DNA of 64,000 nucleotides from Pseudothioclava nitratireducens (lineage in GTDB: Bacteria > Pseudomonadota > Alphaproteobacteria > Rhodobacterales > Rhodobacteraceae), in contig NZ_JARGDK010000002.1 in assembly GCF_029210495.1 (NCBI RefSeq), positions 248,001 through 312,000 on the forward strand, given 5' to 3'. Both the position numbers and the translations under genes were made by a program. The notes under the pieces are model-generated. The model searched no databases. It saw nothing but the letters and a program-made list of their open reading frames with translations, and had not been told where the DNA came from. Below, in pieces: positions 24,429 to 33,338 of the stretch. How positions within the stretch are numbered: the stretch's first letter is position 1; each line of letters opens with the position of its first letter.

Positions 24429-25346
24429 ATGGCGGGGCAGCGCATGGCTTATCGTAACGGTTCGAAATTCACTCTGCTCGCGGCATTGCTTGGGGCGAGC
24501 GCGCTTCTCGCGGGCTGCGAAGAAGGCGCGCAGCCCTTTGGCTTCCTCAAGGCAAAACCCGCCGCCGAAGAGGGCGCAAGCGCCGAGACCGCCGCGCCAC
24601 GCACCGTCGAGCGCGATTTCGAAGCCCCCGATGTGTTCTCGGTCGAAGAACCCGGCCTGTGGGACGGGCGTCCGTCGCTGGGTGGCGTCTGGGTGGCACA
24701 CCCGACCGTCAAGGACCCGGAACGCGTCATGATCCAGAACCCGGCCAACGGTAAATCGGTCGTGGGCGCACTGTTCCGGCGCGAGCGCGACAATCCCGGC
24801 CCGAAACTTCAGGTCTCCTCCGATGCCGCCGATGCGCTGGGCGTTCTGGCTGGCGCGCCGACCGCGCTCAGCGTCGTGGCGCTGCGCCGCGAAGAGGTCC
24901 CGGTCGAGGCGCCCAAGCCCCTCGTCGAGGACCCTGTCATCGCCACGCCCGAAACGATCGAGGCGACCCCGATCGACGACATCACCAAGGCCGCAGCCGG
25001 CGCGATTGCTGCCGCCGAAAGCGGCACGAAACCCGCCGCCAAGCCGACCCCCGAGGCGAAACCCGCCCCCGCCGCGCCCGCCCCGGCCAAGCCGGTCGCG
25101 CCGAAAGCGCCCACCGGCAAGATGTATGTGCAACTCGGCATCTTCAGCGTCGAATCCAACGCCAAGAACGCCGTCACCCAGATGTCGAAATCCGGCATCA
25201 TCGCTTCGATCCGCAAAGAGGAAAGCCAGGGCAAGACCTTCTGGCGTGTCGTCGCGGGTCCCGCCGCCAGCGCCTCGGACCGCGACGCGCTGCTCAAGAA
25301 AGTCAAAGGGCTGGGCTACTCCGACGCCTATGCCGTCTCGAAATAA
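24429..25346 (+). CDS. SPOR-domain lipoprotein
   Basis: A 305-residue lipoprotein. The signal ends in the lipobox LLAGC (Cys at about residue 30). A middle region follows, then a long Ala/Pro/Lys-rich linker (about 200-232), then a C-terminal SPOR domain (about 233-305, MYVQLGIFSVESNAKNAV to GYSDAYAVSK). SPOR domains bind denuded peptidoglycan at the division site. It precedes the D-Ala-D-Ala carboxypeptidase by 18 bases, so both probably act on cell wall at division. ATG at 24444 is an alternative start; 24429 has AGGAG at a good distance. It is not a full RlpA, as the double-psi barrel is not evident. Confidence 0.85.
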   Translation: MAGQRMAYRNGSKFTLLAALLGASALLAGCEEGAQPFGFLKAKPAAEEGASAETAAPRTVERDFEAPDVFSVEEPGLWDGRPSLGGVWVAHPTVKDPERVMIQNPANGKSVVGALFRRERDNPGPKLQVSSDAADALGVLAGAPTALSVVALRREEVPVEAPKPLVEDPVIATPETIEATPIDDITKAAAGAIAAAESGTKPAAKPTPEAKPAPAAPAPAKPVAPKAPTGKMYVQLGIFSVESNAKNAVTQMSKSGIIASIRKEESQGKTFWRVVAGPAASASDRDALLKKVKGLGYSDAYAVSK

Positions 25347-25364
25347 GGAAAGACCGGTCTCCCG

Positions 25365-26528
25365 ATGCTTCACCTGCGCCTGATCGCCCTGCTGTGCCTG
25401 TCGCTGCTCGCAGCCCTGCCCGCCCGCGCCTTTGAAACCCGCGCCAGCGCCGCATGGGTCTATGACATGACCACGCAGACGGTGCTCTTGGAAAAGAACG
25501 CGGACATCCCGCTGCCGCCCGCGTCGATGTCCAAGCTGATGACCGTCAACCTGCTGTTCGAAGCGCTCAAGGACGGCCGCGTGACCATGGAAACCACCAT
25601 GCCGGTTTCCGCGACCGCGCAGGCGATGGGCGGCTCGACCATGTTCCTCAACACGACCGACCGCCCGTCGGTCAGTGACCTGCTGCATGGCATCATCGTG
25701 AACTCGGGCAACGATGCCTGCGTGGTGGTGGCCGAAGGGCTGGCGGGCTCGGAAAGCGCCTTTGCCAACCTGATGACCGAGCGCGCCCGCGCCCTTGGCA
25801 TGAACGACTCGATGTTCGCGAACGCCTCGGGCTGGCCGCATCCGGGCCAACGCATGTCGATGCACGATCTGGGCGTCTTGGCCGTCCGGCTGATCTCGGA
25901 ATTCCCCGAGCATTACCCGATCTTCGCGGAGACCACCTTCAACTACAAAGACCGCGCGCCCGCCAACGCCAACAACCGCAATCCGCTCCTGAAACTGGGC
26001 GCGGCGGACTGGCATGCGGATGGGCTCAAGACCGGCCACACCGAAGAGGCGGGCTATGGCCTCGTCGGCTCCGCCATCATGGGCGAGCGCCGCATCGTCT
26101 TCGTGATCTCGGGCCTTGGCTCCGAGACCGAGCGCGCACAGGAATCCGAGGCCATCGTGAACTGGGCCTTCCGCCAATTCGTGCTCAAGGACCTTGCCGC
26201 CAAAGGCACCCGCCTCGCAGAAGCGCCCGTCTGGCTGGGCGCTTCCGAAAGCGTGGGGCTGGTCCCGCAAGAGGATCTGCGCCTGCTGATCCCCGCCGCC
26301 GCGCAAGACCAGATCAAAGCCGAAGCCGTGTTCACCGGCCCGATCGCCGCGCCGATCGCGGCGGGCGACCAGATCGCGGAACTCGTCATCACCATCCCCG
26401 GCCTCGACGCGCCGAAAACCGTGCCGCTGGTCGCGGAAAGCGATGTCGCGGCGGGCGGCTTCATGGTCCGCGCGAAGGCTGCCTTCGCCCGCCTCACCGC
26501 CCGCGCGATGCAGGCGGCAGGCGTCTGA
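25365..26528 (+). CDS. dacA: D-alanyl-D-alanine carboxypeptidase (penicillin-binding protein 5/6 family)
   Basis: The 387-residue serine peptidase trims the terminal D-Ala from peptidoglycan stem peptides in the periplasm. It has a signal peptide (LIALLCLSLLAALPARA). The three penicillin-binding motifs are SMSK with the acylated Ser (about residue 56), SGN in VNSGNDACVV, and KTG in LKTGHTEEAG. A C-terminal PBP5-type beta domain follows, and the end could form an amphipathic membrane anchor. It sits between the SPOR lipoprotein and tmk in one plus-strand run. Confidence 0.94.
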   Translation: MLHLRLIALLCLSLLAALPARAFETRASAAWVYDMTTQTVLLEKNADIPLPPASMSKLMTVNLLFEALKDGRVTMETTMPVSATAQAMGGSTMFLNTTDRPSVSDLLHGIIVNSGNDACVVVAEGLAGSESAFANLMTERARALGMNDSMFANASGWPHPGQRMSMHDLGVLAVRLISEFPEHYPIFAETTFNYKDRAPANANNRNPLLKLGAADWHADGLKTGHTEEAGYGLVGSAIMGERRIVFVISGLGSETERAQESEAIVNWAFRQFVLKDLAAKGTRLAEAPVWLGASESVGLVPQEDLRLLIPAAAQDQIKAEAVFTGPIAAPIAAGDQIAELVITIPGLDAPKTVPLVAESDVAAGGFMVRAKAAFARLTARAMQAAGV

Positions 26529-26532
26529 GCCG

Positions 26533-27156
26533 ATGTTCATCACCTTCGAGGGGATCGACGGTTCGGGCAAATCGACCCAGGCCCGCCTGCTGAGCGAGGC
26601 GCTCCGCGCCGCCGGCCATGACACCGTGCTCACCCGCGAACCGGGCGGCTCTCCGGGCGCCGAAGAAATCCGCCGCCTCGTCCTCGAGGGCGACCCCGAC
26701 CGCTGGTCCGCCGAGACCGAGCTGCTGCTCTTCACCGCCGCGCGCCGCGACCATCTCGAACGCACCATCGACCCCGCGCTCTCTGCGGGCAAGATCGTGA
26801 TCTGCGACCGCTTCGCCGACAGCACGCGCATGTATCAGGGCCTATCGCGGGGCGACCTGCGCGCCACCGTGGACAAGCTCCACGCCATGATGATCGGGCG
26901 CGAGCCGGACCTCACCTTCCTCATCGACATCGACGCCGCCACCGGCCTTGGCCGCGCCAAGGGCCGCCAAGGCTCCGAGGAACGTTTCGAGGATTTCGGC
27001 CTCGAATTACAGGAAAAGATGCGCGCAGGGTTCCTTGCGCTGGCGCGTGAATTCAGCGCCCGCTTCCGCGTGGTCGAAGGTGACCGCGCCTCTGAGGCCA
27101 TCGCTGCGGATGTGCTCGCCATCGCGCAATCCGCCCTTGCCGAGGCCGCCGCATGA
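26533..27156 (+). CDS. tmk: Thymidylate kinase
   Basis: The 207-residue enzyme phosphorylates dTMP to dTDP. It has the P-loop FEGIDGSGKSTQ at the N-terminus, TREPGGSPGAEEIR, the DRFADSTRMYQG motif with the catalytic Arg, and the lid segment RQGSEERFE. The start at 26533 is directly before the P-loop sequence, as in the family, and an in-frame upstream extension overlapping dacA is rejected. It overlaps holB by four bases, a common alphaproteobacterial order. Confidence 0.96.
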   Translation: MFITFEGIDGSGKSTQARLLSEALRAAGHDTVLTREPGGSPGAEEIRRLVLEGDPDRWSAETELLLFTAARRDHLERTIDPALSAGKIVICDRFADSTRMYQGLSRGDLRATVDKLHAMMIGREPDLTFLIDIDAATGLGRAKGRQGSEERFEDFGLELQEKMRAGFLALAREFSARFRVVEGDRASEAIAADVLAIAQSALAEAAA

Positions 27157-28274
27157 GCCTCGAAGACCTGCCCGATCCGACGCAGGTCGAAGGTGCGCCG
27201 CACCCGCGCGACACGGTTCGGCTCTTGGGGCAGGCGCGTGCCGAGGCGGATTTTCTCGACGCCTACAACACCGGACGGATGCATCACGGCTGGATGCTGA
27301 CCGGCCCTCGCGGCGTCGGCAAGGCCACGCTCGCCTGGCGCATCGCGCGTTTCCTGCTGACCCAGGCGCCCGACGATGGTGGCGGGCTCTTTGGCGCGCC
27401 CCCGCCCCCCGAGACCCTCGACACCGACCCTGAACACCCCGTTTGCCGCCGCATCCATGCAGGCTCGGAACCCGGCGCCTTCCTGCTCAAACGCGGCCCC
27501 AACGACCGTGAAACCGCGCTTTCGCAGGACATTCGCGTCGATGAGGTCCGCAAGCTCAAGGGGTTCCTGCACCTCTCCTCCGCCGAGGGCGGGCGCCGCG
27601 TTGTCATCGTGGATGCCGCTGACGAGATGAACGTGCAGGCCGCCAATGCGCTCCTGAAACTGCTCGAAGAGCCGCCCGCAGGCGTGACCTTCCTTCTTGT
27701 CACCCACCAGCCCGCGCGGCTCTTGCCGACGATCCGCTCGCGCTGCCGCGAATTGCGGCTCTCGACACTGCCCCCCGAGGACATGGCCGAGGCCCTCGCC
27801 GCCGCCGAAGGCGATGCGATGCCCGAGGTGAACACCGCCGCGCTCGCCGCGCTCTCCGGCGGCTCCGTGGGCGAGGCGATCCGGCTTTTGAATCTCGACG
27901 GGCTGAAAAGCTACGAAAGCCTCGTCGCGCTGATGGCCACCCTGCCCCGCCTCGACCGCATCCGCGCGCTCGCCCTCGCCGAGAGCATCACCGGCAAGGC
28001 AAACGAGCCGCGCTACGACCTGATGCTGGGCCTTTTTGACCTGTTCCTCGCCCGCCTCGCCCGCGCGGGCGTCGCAGGCACCCCCGACCCCGAGGCCGCC
28101 CCCGGCGAGGCGCAACTCTTCGCCCGCCTCGCCCCCCATGAACAGGCCGCGATGAAATGGGCGAACCTGCACCAGACGCTCGGCGCGCGCGCGCGCCACG
28201 GGCGGGCGGTCAACCTTGACCCTGCCGCGCTGGTCATGGATATGGTTCTGGAGATCACGGCAGCCGCCGCCTGA
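27153..28274 (+). CDS. holB: DNA polymerase III subunit delta'
   Basis: The 373-residue clamp-loader subunit has the AAA+ fold with LTGPRGVGKATLAWR near 50 and the sensor-like VVIVDAADEMNVQAANALLKLLEEPP. The IRSRCREL motif follows, which in delta' supplies the SRC arginine to the neighbouring subunit. It helps load the sliding clamp at replication forks. The four-base overlap with tmk supports co-translation. Confidence 0.94.
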   Translation: MSLEDLPDPTQVEGAPHPRDTVRLLGQARAEADFLDAYNTGRMHHGWMLTGPRGVGKATLAWRIARFLLTQAPDDGGGLFGAPPPPETLDTDPEHPVCRRIHAGSEPGAFLLKRGPNDRETALSQDIRVDEVRKLKGFLHLSSAEGGRRVVIVDAADEMNVQAANALLKLLEEPPAGVTFLLVTHQPARLLPTIRSRCRELRLSTLPPEDMAEALAAAEGDAMPEVNTAALAALSGGSVGEAIRLLNLDGLKSYESLVALMATLPRLDRIRALALAESITGKANEPRYDLMLGLFDLFLARLARAGVAGTPDPEAAPGEAQLFARLAPHEQAAMKWANLHQTLGARARHGRAVNLDPAALVMDMVLEITAAAA

Positions 28275-28288
28275 GCCAAGGACCCCCG

Positions 28289-29092
28289 ATGACCGACCTC
28301 CCCCAGATCGTCGACAGCCACTGCCATCTCGACTTCCCCGATTTCGACGGCGAACTGCCCGAGGTGATCGCCCGCGCCCGCGCGGCCGGCGTCACCCGCA
28401 TGGTCACGATCTGCACCCGCCTGCGCAACGAACCGACCGTGCGCGCCATCGCGGAAACCTACCCGGAGGTCTTCTACGCCGCCGGCACCCACCCGATGTC
28501 CGCAGCCGAAGAACCGCTGGCGACGCTCGACGAGCTGATCGCGCTCGCGACCCATCCGAAATTCGTCGGCATCGGCGAAACTGGCCTCGACTACCACTAC
28601 ACCGCCGACAGCGCCGAGGTGCAGAAAACCTCGCTGCGCACCCATATCGAGGCCGCGCAGGAAACCGGCCTGCCGCTCATCATCCACGCCCGCGCCGCCG
28701 ATGAGGATATGGCTGCGATCCTGACCGAAGGCATGAAGGCGAAACCCTTTGCCTGCGTGATGCATTGCTATTCGTCCGGGCCGGATCTGGCGCGCACCGC
28801 CATCGACCTTGGCTTCTACCTCTCGATGTCCGGCATCGCGACCTTCCCCCGCTCGCAAGAGGTGCGTGACATCTTCGCCGCAGCCCCCGTGGAGCGCATC
28901 CTCGTCGAAACCGACAGCCCCTATCTCGCCCCGCCGCCCCATCGCGGCAAGCGCAACGAGCCCGCCTATACCGCGCTCACCGCCAAGATCGGCGCCGATG
29001 TCTACGGCCTGCCCTTCGAAGACTTCGCGCGCATCACCACCGAGAATTTCGACCGCCTCTTCGCCAAAGCCGCATCCTGGAGCCAGGCATGA
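28289..29092 (+). CDS. tatD: TatD-family metal-dependent hydrolase
   Basis: A 267-residue TIM-barrel hydrolase of the TatD deoxyribonuclease family. Metal ligands are visible: DSHCHLDF at the start, GIGETGLDYH, LIIHARAADEDM, VMHCYSSG, and ETDSPYLAPPPHRGKRNEP. It may act as a 3'-5' exonuclease in DNA repair or RNA quality control. It sits 14 bases after holB and overlaps the next gene by four bases, in the conserved tmk-holB-tatD-MBL cluster. Confidence 0.94.
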   Translation: MTDLPQIVDSHCHLDFPDFDGELPEVIARARAAGVTRMVTICTRLRNEPTVRAIAETYPEVFYAAGTHPMSAAEEPLATLDELIALATHPKFVGIGETGLDYHYTADSAEVQKTSLRTHIEAAQETGLPLIIHARAADEDMAAILTEGMKAKPFACVMHCYSSGPDLARTAIDLGFYLSMSGIATFPRSQEVRDIFAAAPVERILVETDSPYLAPPPHRGKRNEPAYTALTAKIGADVYGLPFEDFARITTENFDRLFAKAASWSQA

Positions 29093-29889
29093 GCCGCCTT
29101 CGCTTCACCATCCTCGGCTGCGGCTCTTCGGGTGGCGTGCCGCGCATCGGCGGGCATTGGGGCGATTGCGACCCGACCAATCCGCGCAACCGCCGTCGCC
29201 GCTGCTCGATGCTGGTCGAACGCACCGGCGCGCAAGGCACCACCCGCGTCCTGATCGACACCTCGCCCGATATGCGCGAGCAACTGCTCGATGCGAATGT
29301 CGGTGAATTGGATGCCGTGGTCTTCACCCATAGTCACGCCGACCACGTCCACGGGATCGACGACCTGCGCCAGATCGTTTTCAACATGCGCACCCGCCTC
29401 GACGTCTGGGCCGACAGCGACACGACCGACGCGCTCTTGTCCCGCTTCGGCTATGCCTTCGTGCAACCGCCCGGCTCCGACTACCCGCCGATCTGCAACC
29501 TGAACCTGATCCGCGCGCCCTTCGAGATCGCGGGCGCGGGCGGCCCGATCCCGTTCCAGCCGATCGAGGTCCAGCATGGCAGCATAGACGCGCTCGGCTT
29601 CCGCGTCGGCGGGCTGGCCTACCTGCCCGACGTGAACGAGATCCCCGAGACCTCCTGGCCGCATCTGATGGGCCTCGATTGCTTCGTCATCGACGCGCTG
29701 CGCCGCACGCCGCATCCGACACACGCGCATCTCGACCTCGCGCTCGACTGGATCGCCCGCGCGCAACCCGCCTCGGCGGTGCTGACCAACATGCATATCG
29801 ACCTCGACTACGCGACCCTCGCCGCCGAGACCCCCGACCATATCCACCCCGCCTATGACGGCATGGTGCTGGAGTTCCCCGCGCCATGA
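29089..29889 (+). CDS. MBL-fold metallo-hydrolase (PhnP-like)
   Basis: The 266-residue protein is a metallo-beta-lactamase-fold phosphodiesterase like PhnP. It starts LRFTILGCGSSGGVPRIGG and has the metal motif THSHADHVHGIDD, a His in VQHGS, and a late TNMHIDLDY with the final ligands. PhnP cleaves cyclic ribose phosphates in phosphonate use, but no phn genes are here. Its linkage to tatD is widespread in this bacterial class and the cellular role is unclear. Confidence 0.9.
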   Translation: MSRLRFTILGCGSSGGVPRIGGHWGDCDPTNPRNRRRRCSMLVERTGAQGTTRVLIDTSPDMREQLLDANVGELDAVVFTHSHADHVHGIDDLRQIVFNMRTRLDVWADSDTTDALLSRFGYAFVQPPGSDYPPICNLNLIRAPFEIAGAGGPIPFQPIEVQHGSIDALGFRVGGLAYLPDVNEIPETSWPHLMGLDCFVIDALRRTPHPTHAHLDLALDWIARAQPASAVLTNMHIDLDYATLAAETPDHIHPAYDGMVLEFPAP

Positions 29890-30833
29890 GCGCGCTGCTC
29901 GACGTCATCCTGCCCGTCTTTCTGGTGATCGGCTTCGGCTACATCGTCAGCTGGCGCGGCCTCTTCTCCGAGGCGGCCGTCGATGGGCTGATGCGCTTTG
30001 CCCAAAACTTCGCGGTGCCCGTGCTGCTTGCGCGCTCCATCGCGCGGCTCGATCTGGGCGCAAGCTACGATCTCGGGCTGATGGTCAGCTTCTATGCCGG
30101 CGCGCTGATCTCCTTCGCGCTCGGCATGGCAGGCGCGCGCGCGCTCGGCCGCACCGGCCCCGAGACGGTCGCCATCGGCTTTGCCTGCCTGTTCTCGAAC
30201 TCGCTGCTCCTCGGCGTGCCGATCACCGAACGCGCCTATGGGGCCGAGGCGCTCTCCGGCAATTTTGCGATCATCTCGATCCACTCGCCCTTCCTCTATA
30301 CGGTCGGCATCCTCGTGATGGAGGCGGTGCGCTCCTCGGGCACCGGCGCGGGGCTCGGACGGGTCGGGCGCAACGCGCTGATCGGAGTGCTGCGCACGCC
30401 CCTCGTGATCGGCATCCTTGCAGGCTTCGCGATCAAGGCCTTTCAGACACTCACCGGGCAGGACCTTCCGGTCCCCGTCTGGGCCGCCATGGACATGATG
30501 GCCAGCGCGGCCCTCCCCGCCGCGCTGTTTGGTCTGGGCGGCGTGCTCTTCCGCTATCGCCCCGAAGGCGATGCGAAAGCCATCGCCATGGTCACCGCGC
30601 TCTCGCTCCTGCTGCACCCCGCAATCACCTATGCGCTTGGGCGGTTCGGCTTTGGCATCGGCACCGACGCGCTGCGCTCGGCCACGCTGACCGCCGCCAT
30701 GGCGCCCGGCGTCAACGCCTACCTCTTCGCCAATATCTACGGCGTCGCCAGGCGGGTCGCCGCCTCCGCCGTGCTGATTGCGACAGCGCTCTCGATCCTC
30801 AGCGTCTGGCTCTGGCTCGCGATCCTGCCCTGA
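29886..30833 (+). CDS. AEC-family transporter
   Basis: A 315-residue membrane protein of the auxin efflux carrier family, about ten helices in two similar halves. Signs are ILPVFLVIGFGYIVSWRG, FSNSLLLGVPI, and APGVNAYLFANIYGVA. It overlaps the MBL gene by four bases and ends the dacA-to-AEC run. It is a distant paralogue of the transporter at 11800-12732. Cargo unknown, probably an organic acid. Confidence 0.88.
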   Translation: MSALLDVILPVFLVIGFGYIVSWRGLFSEAAVDGLMRFAQNFAVPVLLARSIARLDLGASYDLGLMVSFYAGALISFALGMAGARALGRTGPETVAIGFACLFSNSLLLGVPITERAYGAEALSGNFAIISIHSPFLYTVGILVMEAVRSSGTGAGLGRVGRNALIGVLRTPLVIGILAGFAIKAFQTLTGQDLPVPVWAAMDMMASAALPAALFGLGGVLFRYRPEGDAKAIAMVTALSLLLHPAITYALGRFGFGIGTDALRSATLTAAMAPGVNAYLFANIYGVARRVAASAVLIATALSILSVWLWLAILP

Positions 30834-30877
30834 GCCAAACCGCGCAGGGGGCGCTGCCCCCTCTGGCGCTGCGCGCC

Positions 30878-30960
30878 ATTCACCCCCGGGATATTTGACG
30901 CGATTGGATGGGGGGAACCGCTCTCGCGTCCAATCGCCCGAAATATCCTGGGGGGTGAAT
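30878..30960. repeat. Inverted intergenic repeat element, copy 1
   Basis: The left arm starts ATTCACCCCCGGGATATTT and the right arm ends AAATATCC..GGGGGGTGAAT. Inside, CGATTGGA pairs with TCCAATCG. The 24 bases at 30885-30908 recur exactly at 49666-49689. It sits between convergent genes and could fold into a long terminator-like stem. Confidence 0.7.
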
Positions 30961-30974
30961 TTGCGGAACGCAAA

Positions 30975-30995
30975 GAGGGGGGCAAAGCCCCCCTC
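30975..30995 (-). terminator. G/C hairpin after the polyamine permease operon
   Basis: GAGGGGGGC and GCCCCCCTC form a nine-base stem with an AAA loop, 27 bases past the stop of the minus-strand permease gene. It probably ends that operon together with the neighbouring repeat element. Confidence 0.55.
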
Positions 30996-31021
30996 CGCTG
31001 TGTCTTCTCTGGAGCCGTGGC

Positions 31022-31933
31022 TCAGTGCGGGGTCACCCCCCGCAGCCGTTCCGAACGGCGGCGCAACAGCTCGACCGTGGTCAGAAGCGCAATCGAGATG
31101 ATCACGAGGATCGTCGCCACCGCAAGGATCGCCGGGCTGATCTGCTCGCGGATGCCGTTCCACATTTGGCGCGGAATGGTCTGCTGGCTGTGATCGGCCA
31201 CGAAAAGCACCACCACCACCTCGTCGAACGAAGTCACGAAGGCAAACAGCGCCCCCGACACCACCCCCGGCAGGATCAGCGGCATGATCACCTTGAAGAA
31301 GGTCGTGCGCGGGTTCGCCCCGAGGCTCGCCGCCGCCCGGCTCAGGCTGTGGTCGAAGCCGATCAGCGTTGCCGTGACGGTGATGATAACGAAGGGAATA
31401 CCCAGCGTGGCATGGGCGAGGATGATGCCCGGATAGGAATTCGCCAGCCCGGTCTTCGAGTAGAAGAAGAACAGACCCGTCGCGGTGATGATGATCGGCA
31501 CGATCATCGGCGAGATCAGCACTGCCATGATCGCGCGGCGGAACGGCATCTCGGGGCGCGACAGCCCCAGCGCCGCCAGCGTGCCCAGAATGGTTGCGAG
31601 CAGCGTCGAGAAGAAGCCGATGATCACCGAGTTCTTCGCCGCCTGCACCCATTTCGCATTGTGCCACGCATCCGCCCACCAGCTGCCGTCACGCACCGCA
31701 TCGGGGGCGATCATGCCGAAGGTCAGCAGGCTGTCATACCAGCGCATCGAATACCCCTCGGGGTCGAAAGCCAGCATCTTGTCGCTGAAGGTGAAATAAG
31801 GCTCCGCGTTGAACGAAAGCGGCATCACGATCAGGATCGGCGCGATCAGGAACAGGAAGATCAGCGCGCAAATCACATGATAGGTGTAATACCACGCCTT
31901 CTCGAGCGGACTTGCATAGGTCGGAAGTGCCAT
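31022..31933 (-). CDS. potC: ABC transporter permease, PotC-like (polyamine type)
   Basis: A 303-residue inner-membrane permease with six helices and the binding-protein-dependent transport signature in the cytoplasmic loop (RAAASLGANPRTTFFKVIMPLILPGVV). The order potA, binding protein, potB, potC on one strand matches spermidine/putrescine-type importers. It forms the translocation pore with the PotB-like protein 11 bases upstream. The exact substrate may be another amine. Confidence 0.9.
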   Translation of the reverse strand: MALPTYASPLEKAWYYTYHVICALIFLFLIAPILIVMPLSFNAEPYFTFSDKMLAFDPEGYSMRWYDSLLTFGMIAPDAVRDGSWWADAWHNAKWVQAAKNSVIIGFFSTLLATILGTLAALGLSRPEMPFRRAIMAVLISPMIVPIIITATGLFFFYSKTGLANSYPGIILAHATLGIPFVIITVTATLIGFDHSLSRAAASLGANPRTTFFKVIMPLILPGVVSGALFAFVTSFDEVVVVLFVADHSQQTIPRQMWNGIREQISPAILAVATILVIISIALLTTVELLRRRSERLRGVTPH

Positions 31934-31944
31934 TCTCTTGCCCC

Positions 31945-33198
31945 TCAGCCGAGCTTCATGTTGTCGATGCCCACCAGCCGGTCATAGAGCCAGTAGAGGA
32001 TCAGGATGCCGCCCAGCAGCAGCGCGGCAAGCGCGGCAGCCAGCGACCAGTTGAGCGATTTCTGCATGTGGAAGGCGATCAGGTTCGAGATCAGCTGACC
32101 ATCCGCGCCACCGACAAGGGCGGGCGTGATGTAATAGCCGACCGCGAGGATGAACACCAACAGCGCGCCCGCGCCGATCCCCGGCAGGGTCTGCGGCAGG
32201 TAGATGCGGCGGAACGCGGTCCACGATGTCGCCCCCAGCGAACGCGCCGCGCGCACATAGCTCGGCGGGATCGTCCGCATCACCGAATAGAGCGGCAGCA
32301 CCATGAAGGGCAGCAGGATATGGGTCATCGCGACCACCGTGCCGATCTGGTTATACATCATCTGGATGCGGCCATCGTCACCCACGATCCCGGCCCAGAC
32401 CAGGAAATCGTTGACCACCCCCTGGCTCTGCAACAGCACCATCCACGAGGTCGTCCGCACCAGAAGCGAGGTCCAGAACGGCAGCAGCACGAGGATCATC
32501 AGCAGGTTCGACTTGGCCATCGGCAGCGTCGCCAGCATATGTGCGATCGGGAAGGCCAGCGCCATGCACATCACCGTAATCAGCGCCGACAGAAACAGCG
32601 TGCGCCCGAACAGCATCTTGTAGACCGCCTGCCCTTCCTTGACGCCGACGATCGAACCGGTCTCGTCGCGGGTCATGTCGAGCGCGGCGAGGTAGAAATC
32701 GATGGTAAACGGCGAGCTGGCCGAGCGCATCGCGCGCCAGACATCGGGATTGTCCCACTTCTTGTCTTCCGCAAGCACCGCCTCCTTGTAGGGCGGCTCC
32801 AGCTTGTCGGCCTTGCGCGCCATGCCCGTGAACATCGAGCGCGTGCCGGAAATATCGTAATTGATCCGCGTGCCGGCGGCCCCGGCGCTGCGCTCCTCGC
32901 GCATCAGCCGCAGGTCGCTCACCAGCGCGGCATAGGCGGCCTCGTCAGGCTCGGTGCCGGGCGGGTTCTCGTCGAACCATTGCCGCAGCGCGGGGGCGGT
33001 GGCGCTGAACGTGTCGTTATAGACCGACTGGAACAGCATCTGACCGATCGGGATCACGAAGGTGATGACCACGAACAGGAACAAGGGCGCGACCAGCATA
33101 AACGCCTTGCGGCGCGCGCGGGCCTGACTGGCGGCAAGCGCCGCCTTGAGCGGTTTGCCATCCGCTGTGGTCAGAATGGATGCTGAGACATCGGTCAT
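31945..33198 (-). CDS. potB: ABC transporter permease, PotB-like (polyamine type)
   Basis: A 417-residue permease. It has a longer soluble insert after the first helix (about residues 65-180) than classical PotB, which is common in alphaproteobacterial members. The EAA loop reads RAARSLGATSWTAFRRIYLPQTLPGI. It pairs with the downstream PotC-like subunit. It is separated from the binding-protein gene by a 140-base gap with two hairpins. Confidence 0.9.
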   Translation of the reverse strand: MTDVSASILTTADGKPLKAALAASQARARRKAFMLVAPLFLFVVITFVIPIGQMLFQSVYNDTFSATAPALRQWFDENPPGTEPDEAAYAALVSDLRLMREERSAGAAGTRINYDISGTRSMFTGMARKADKLEPPYKEAVLAEDKKWDNPDVWRAMRSASSPFTIDFYLAALDMTRDETGSIVGVKEGQAVYKMLFGRTLFLSALITVMCMALAFPIAHMLATLPMAKSNLLMILVLLPFWTSLLVRTTSWMVLLQSQGVVNDFLVWAGIVGDDGRIQMMYNQIGTVVAMTHILLPFMVLPLYSVMRTIPPSYVRAARSLGATSWTAFRRIYLPQTLPGIGAGALLVFILAVGYYITPALVGGADGQLISNLIAFHMQKSLNWSLAAALAALLLGGILILYWLYDRLVGIDNMKLG

Positions 33199-33253
33199 GA
33201 CGGTTCTTACCCCGTTGAAAGTCGTCGGGCCGGCCCGGAGGATGCCAAAAGGC

Positions 33254-33326
33254 GTCCGCGGGTGCGCAGGTCAGCGCACCGGGCCGGACAGAAGTGACGT
33301 GCGGCGGGACGTTTCCGCCCCGCCGC
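33254..33326 (-). terminator. Two hairpins between the binding-protein and permease genes
   Basis: GCGGCGGG/CCCGCCGC at 33301-33326 lies just after the binding-protein stop. GGTGCGC/GCGCACC at 33261-33280 has an outer GTCCG/CGGAC stem at 33254-33289. Such structures after a binding-protein gene usually protect its mRNA and limit read-through, giving more binding protein than permease. Confidence 0.6.
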
Positions 33327-33338
33327 GCATGTCTGCGA

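Noticed and set aside
24240-26831. Open frame of about 860 codons on the minus strand
   Set aside because: It lies antisense to the SPOR lipoprotein, dacA and tmk, is Arg/Gly/His-rich and resembles no family. High-GC codon bias makes such shadow frames common.
27278-27285. GATGCATC inside holB, similar to the LacI-type operator core
   Set aside because: Only eight of the ten bases fit and it lies within a core gene, so chance is the better explanation.
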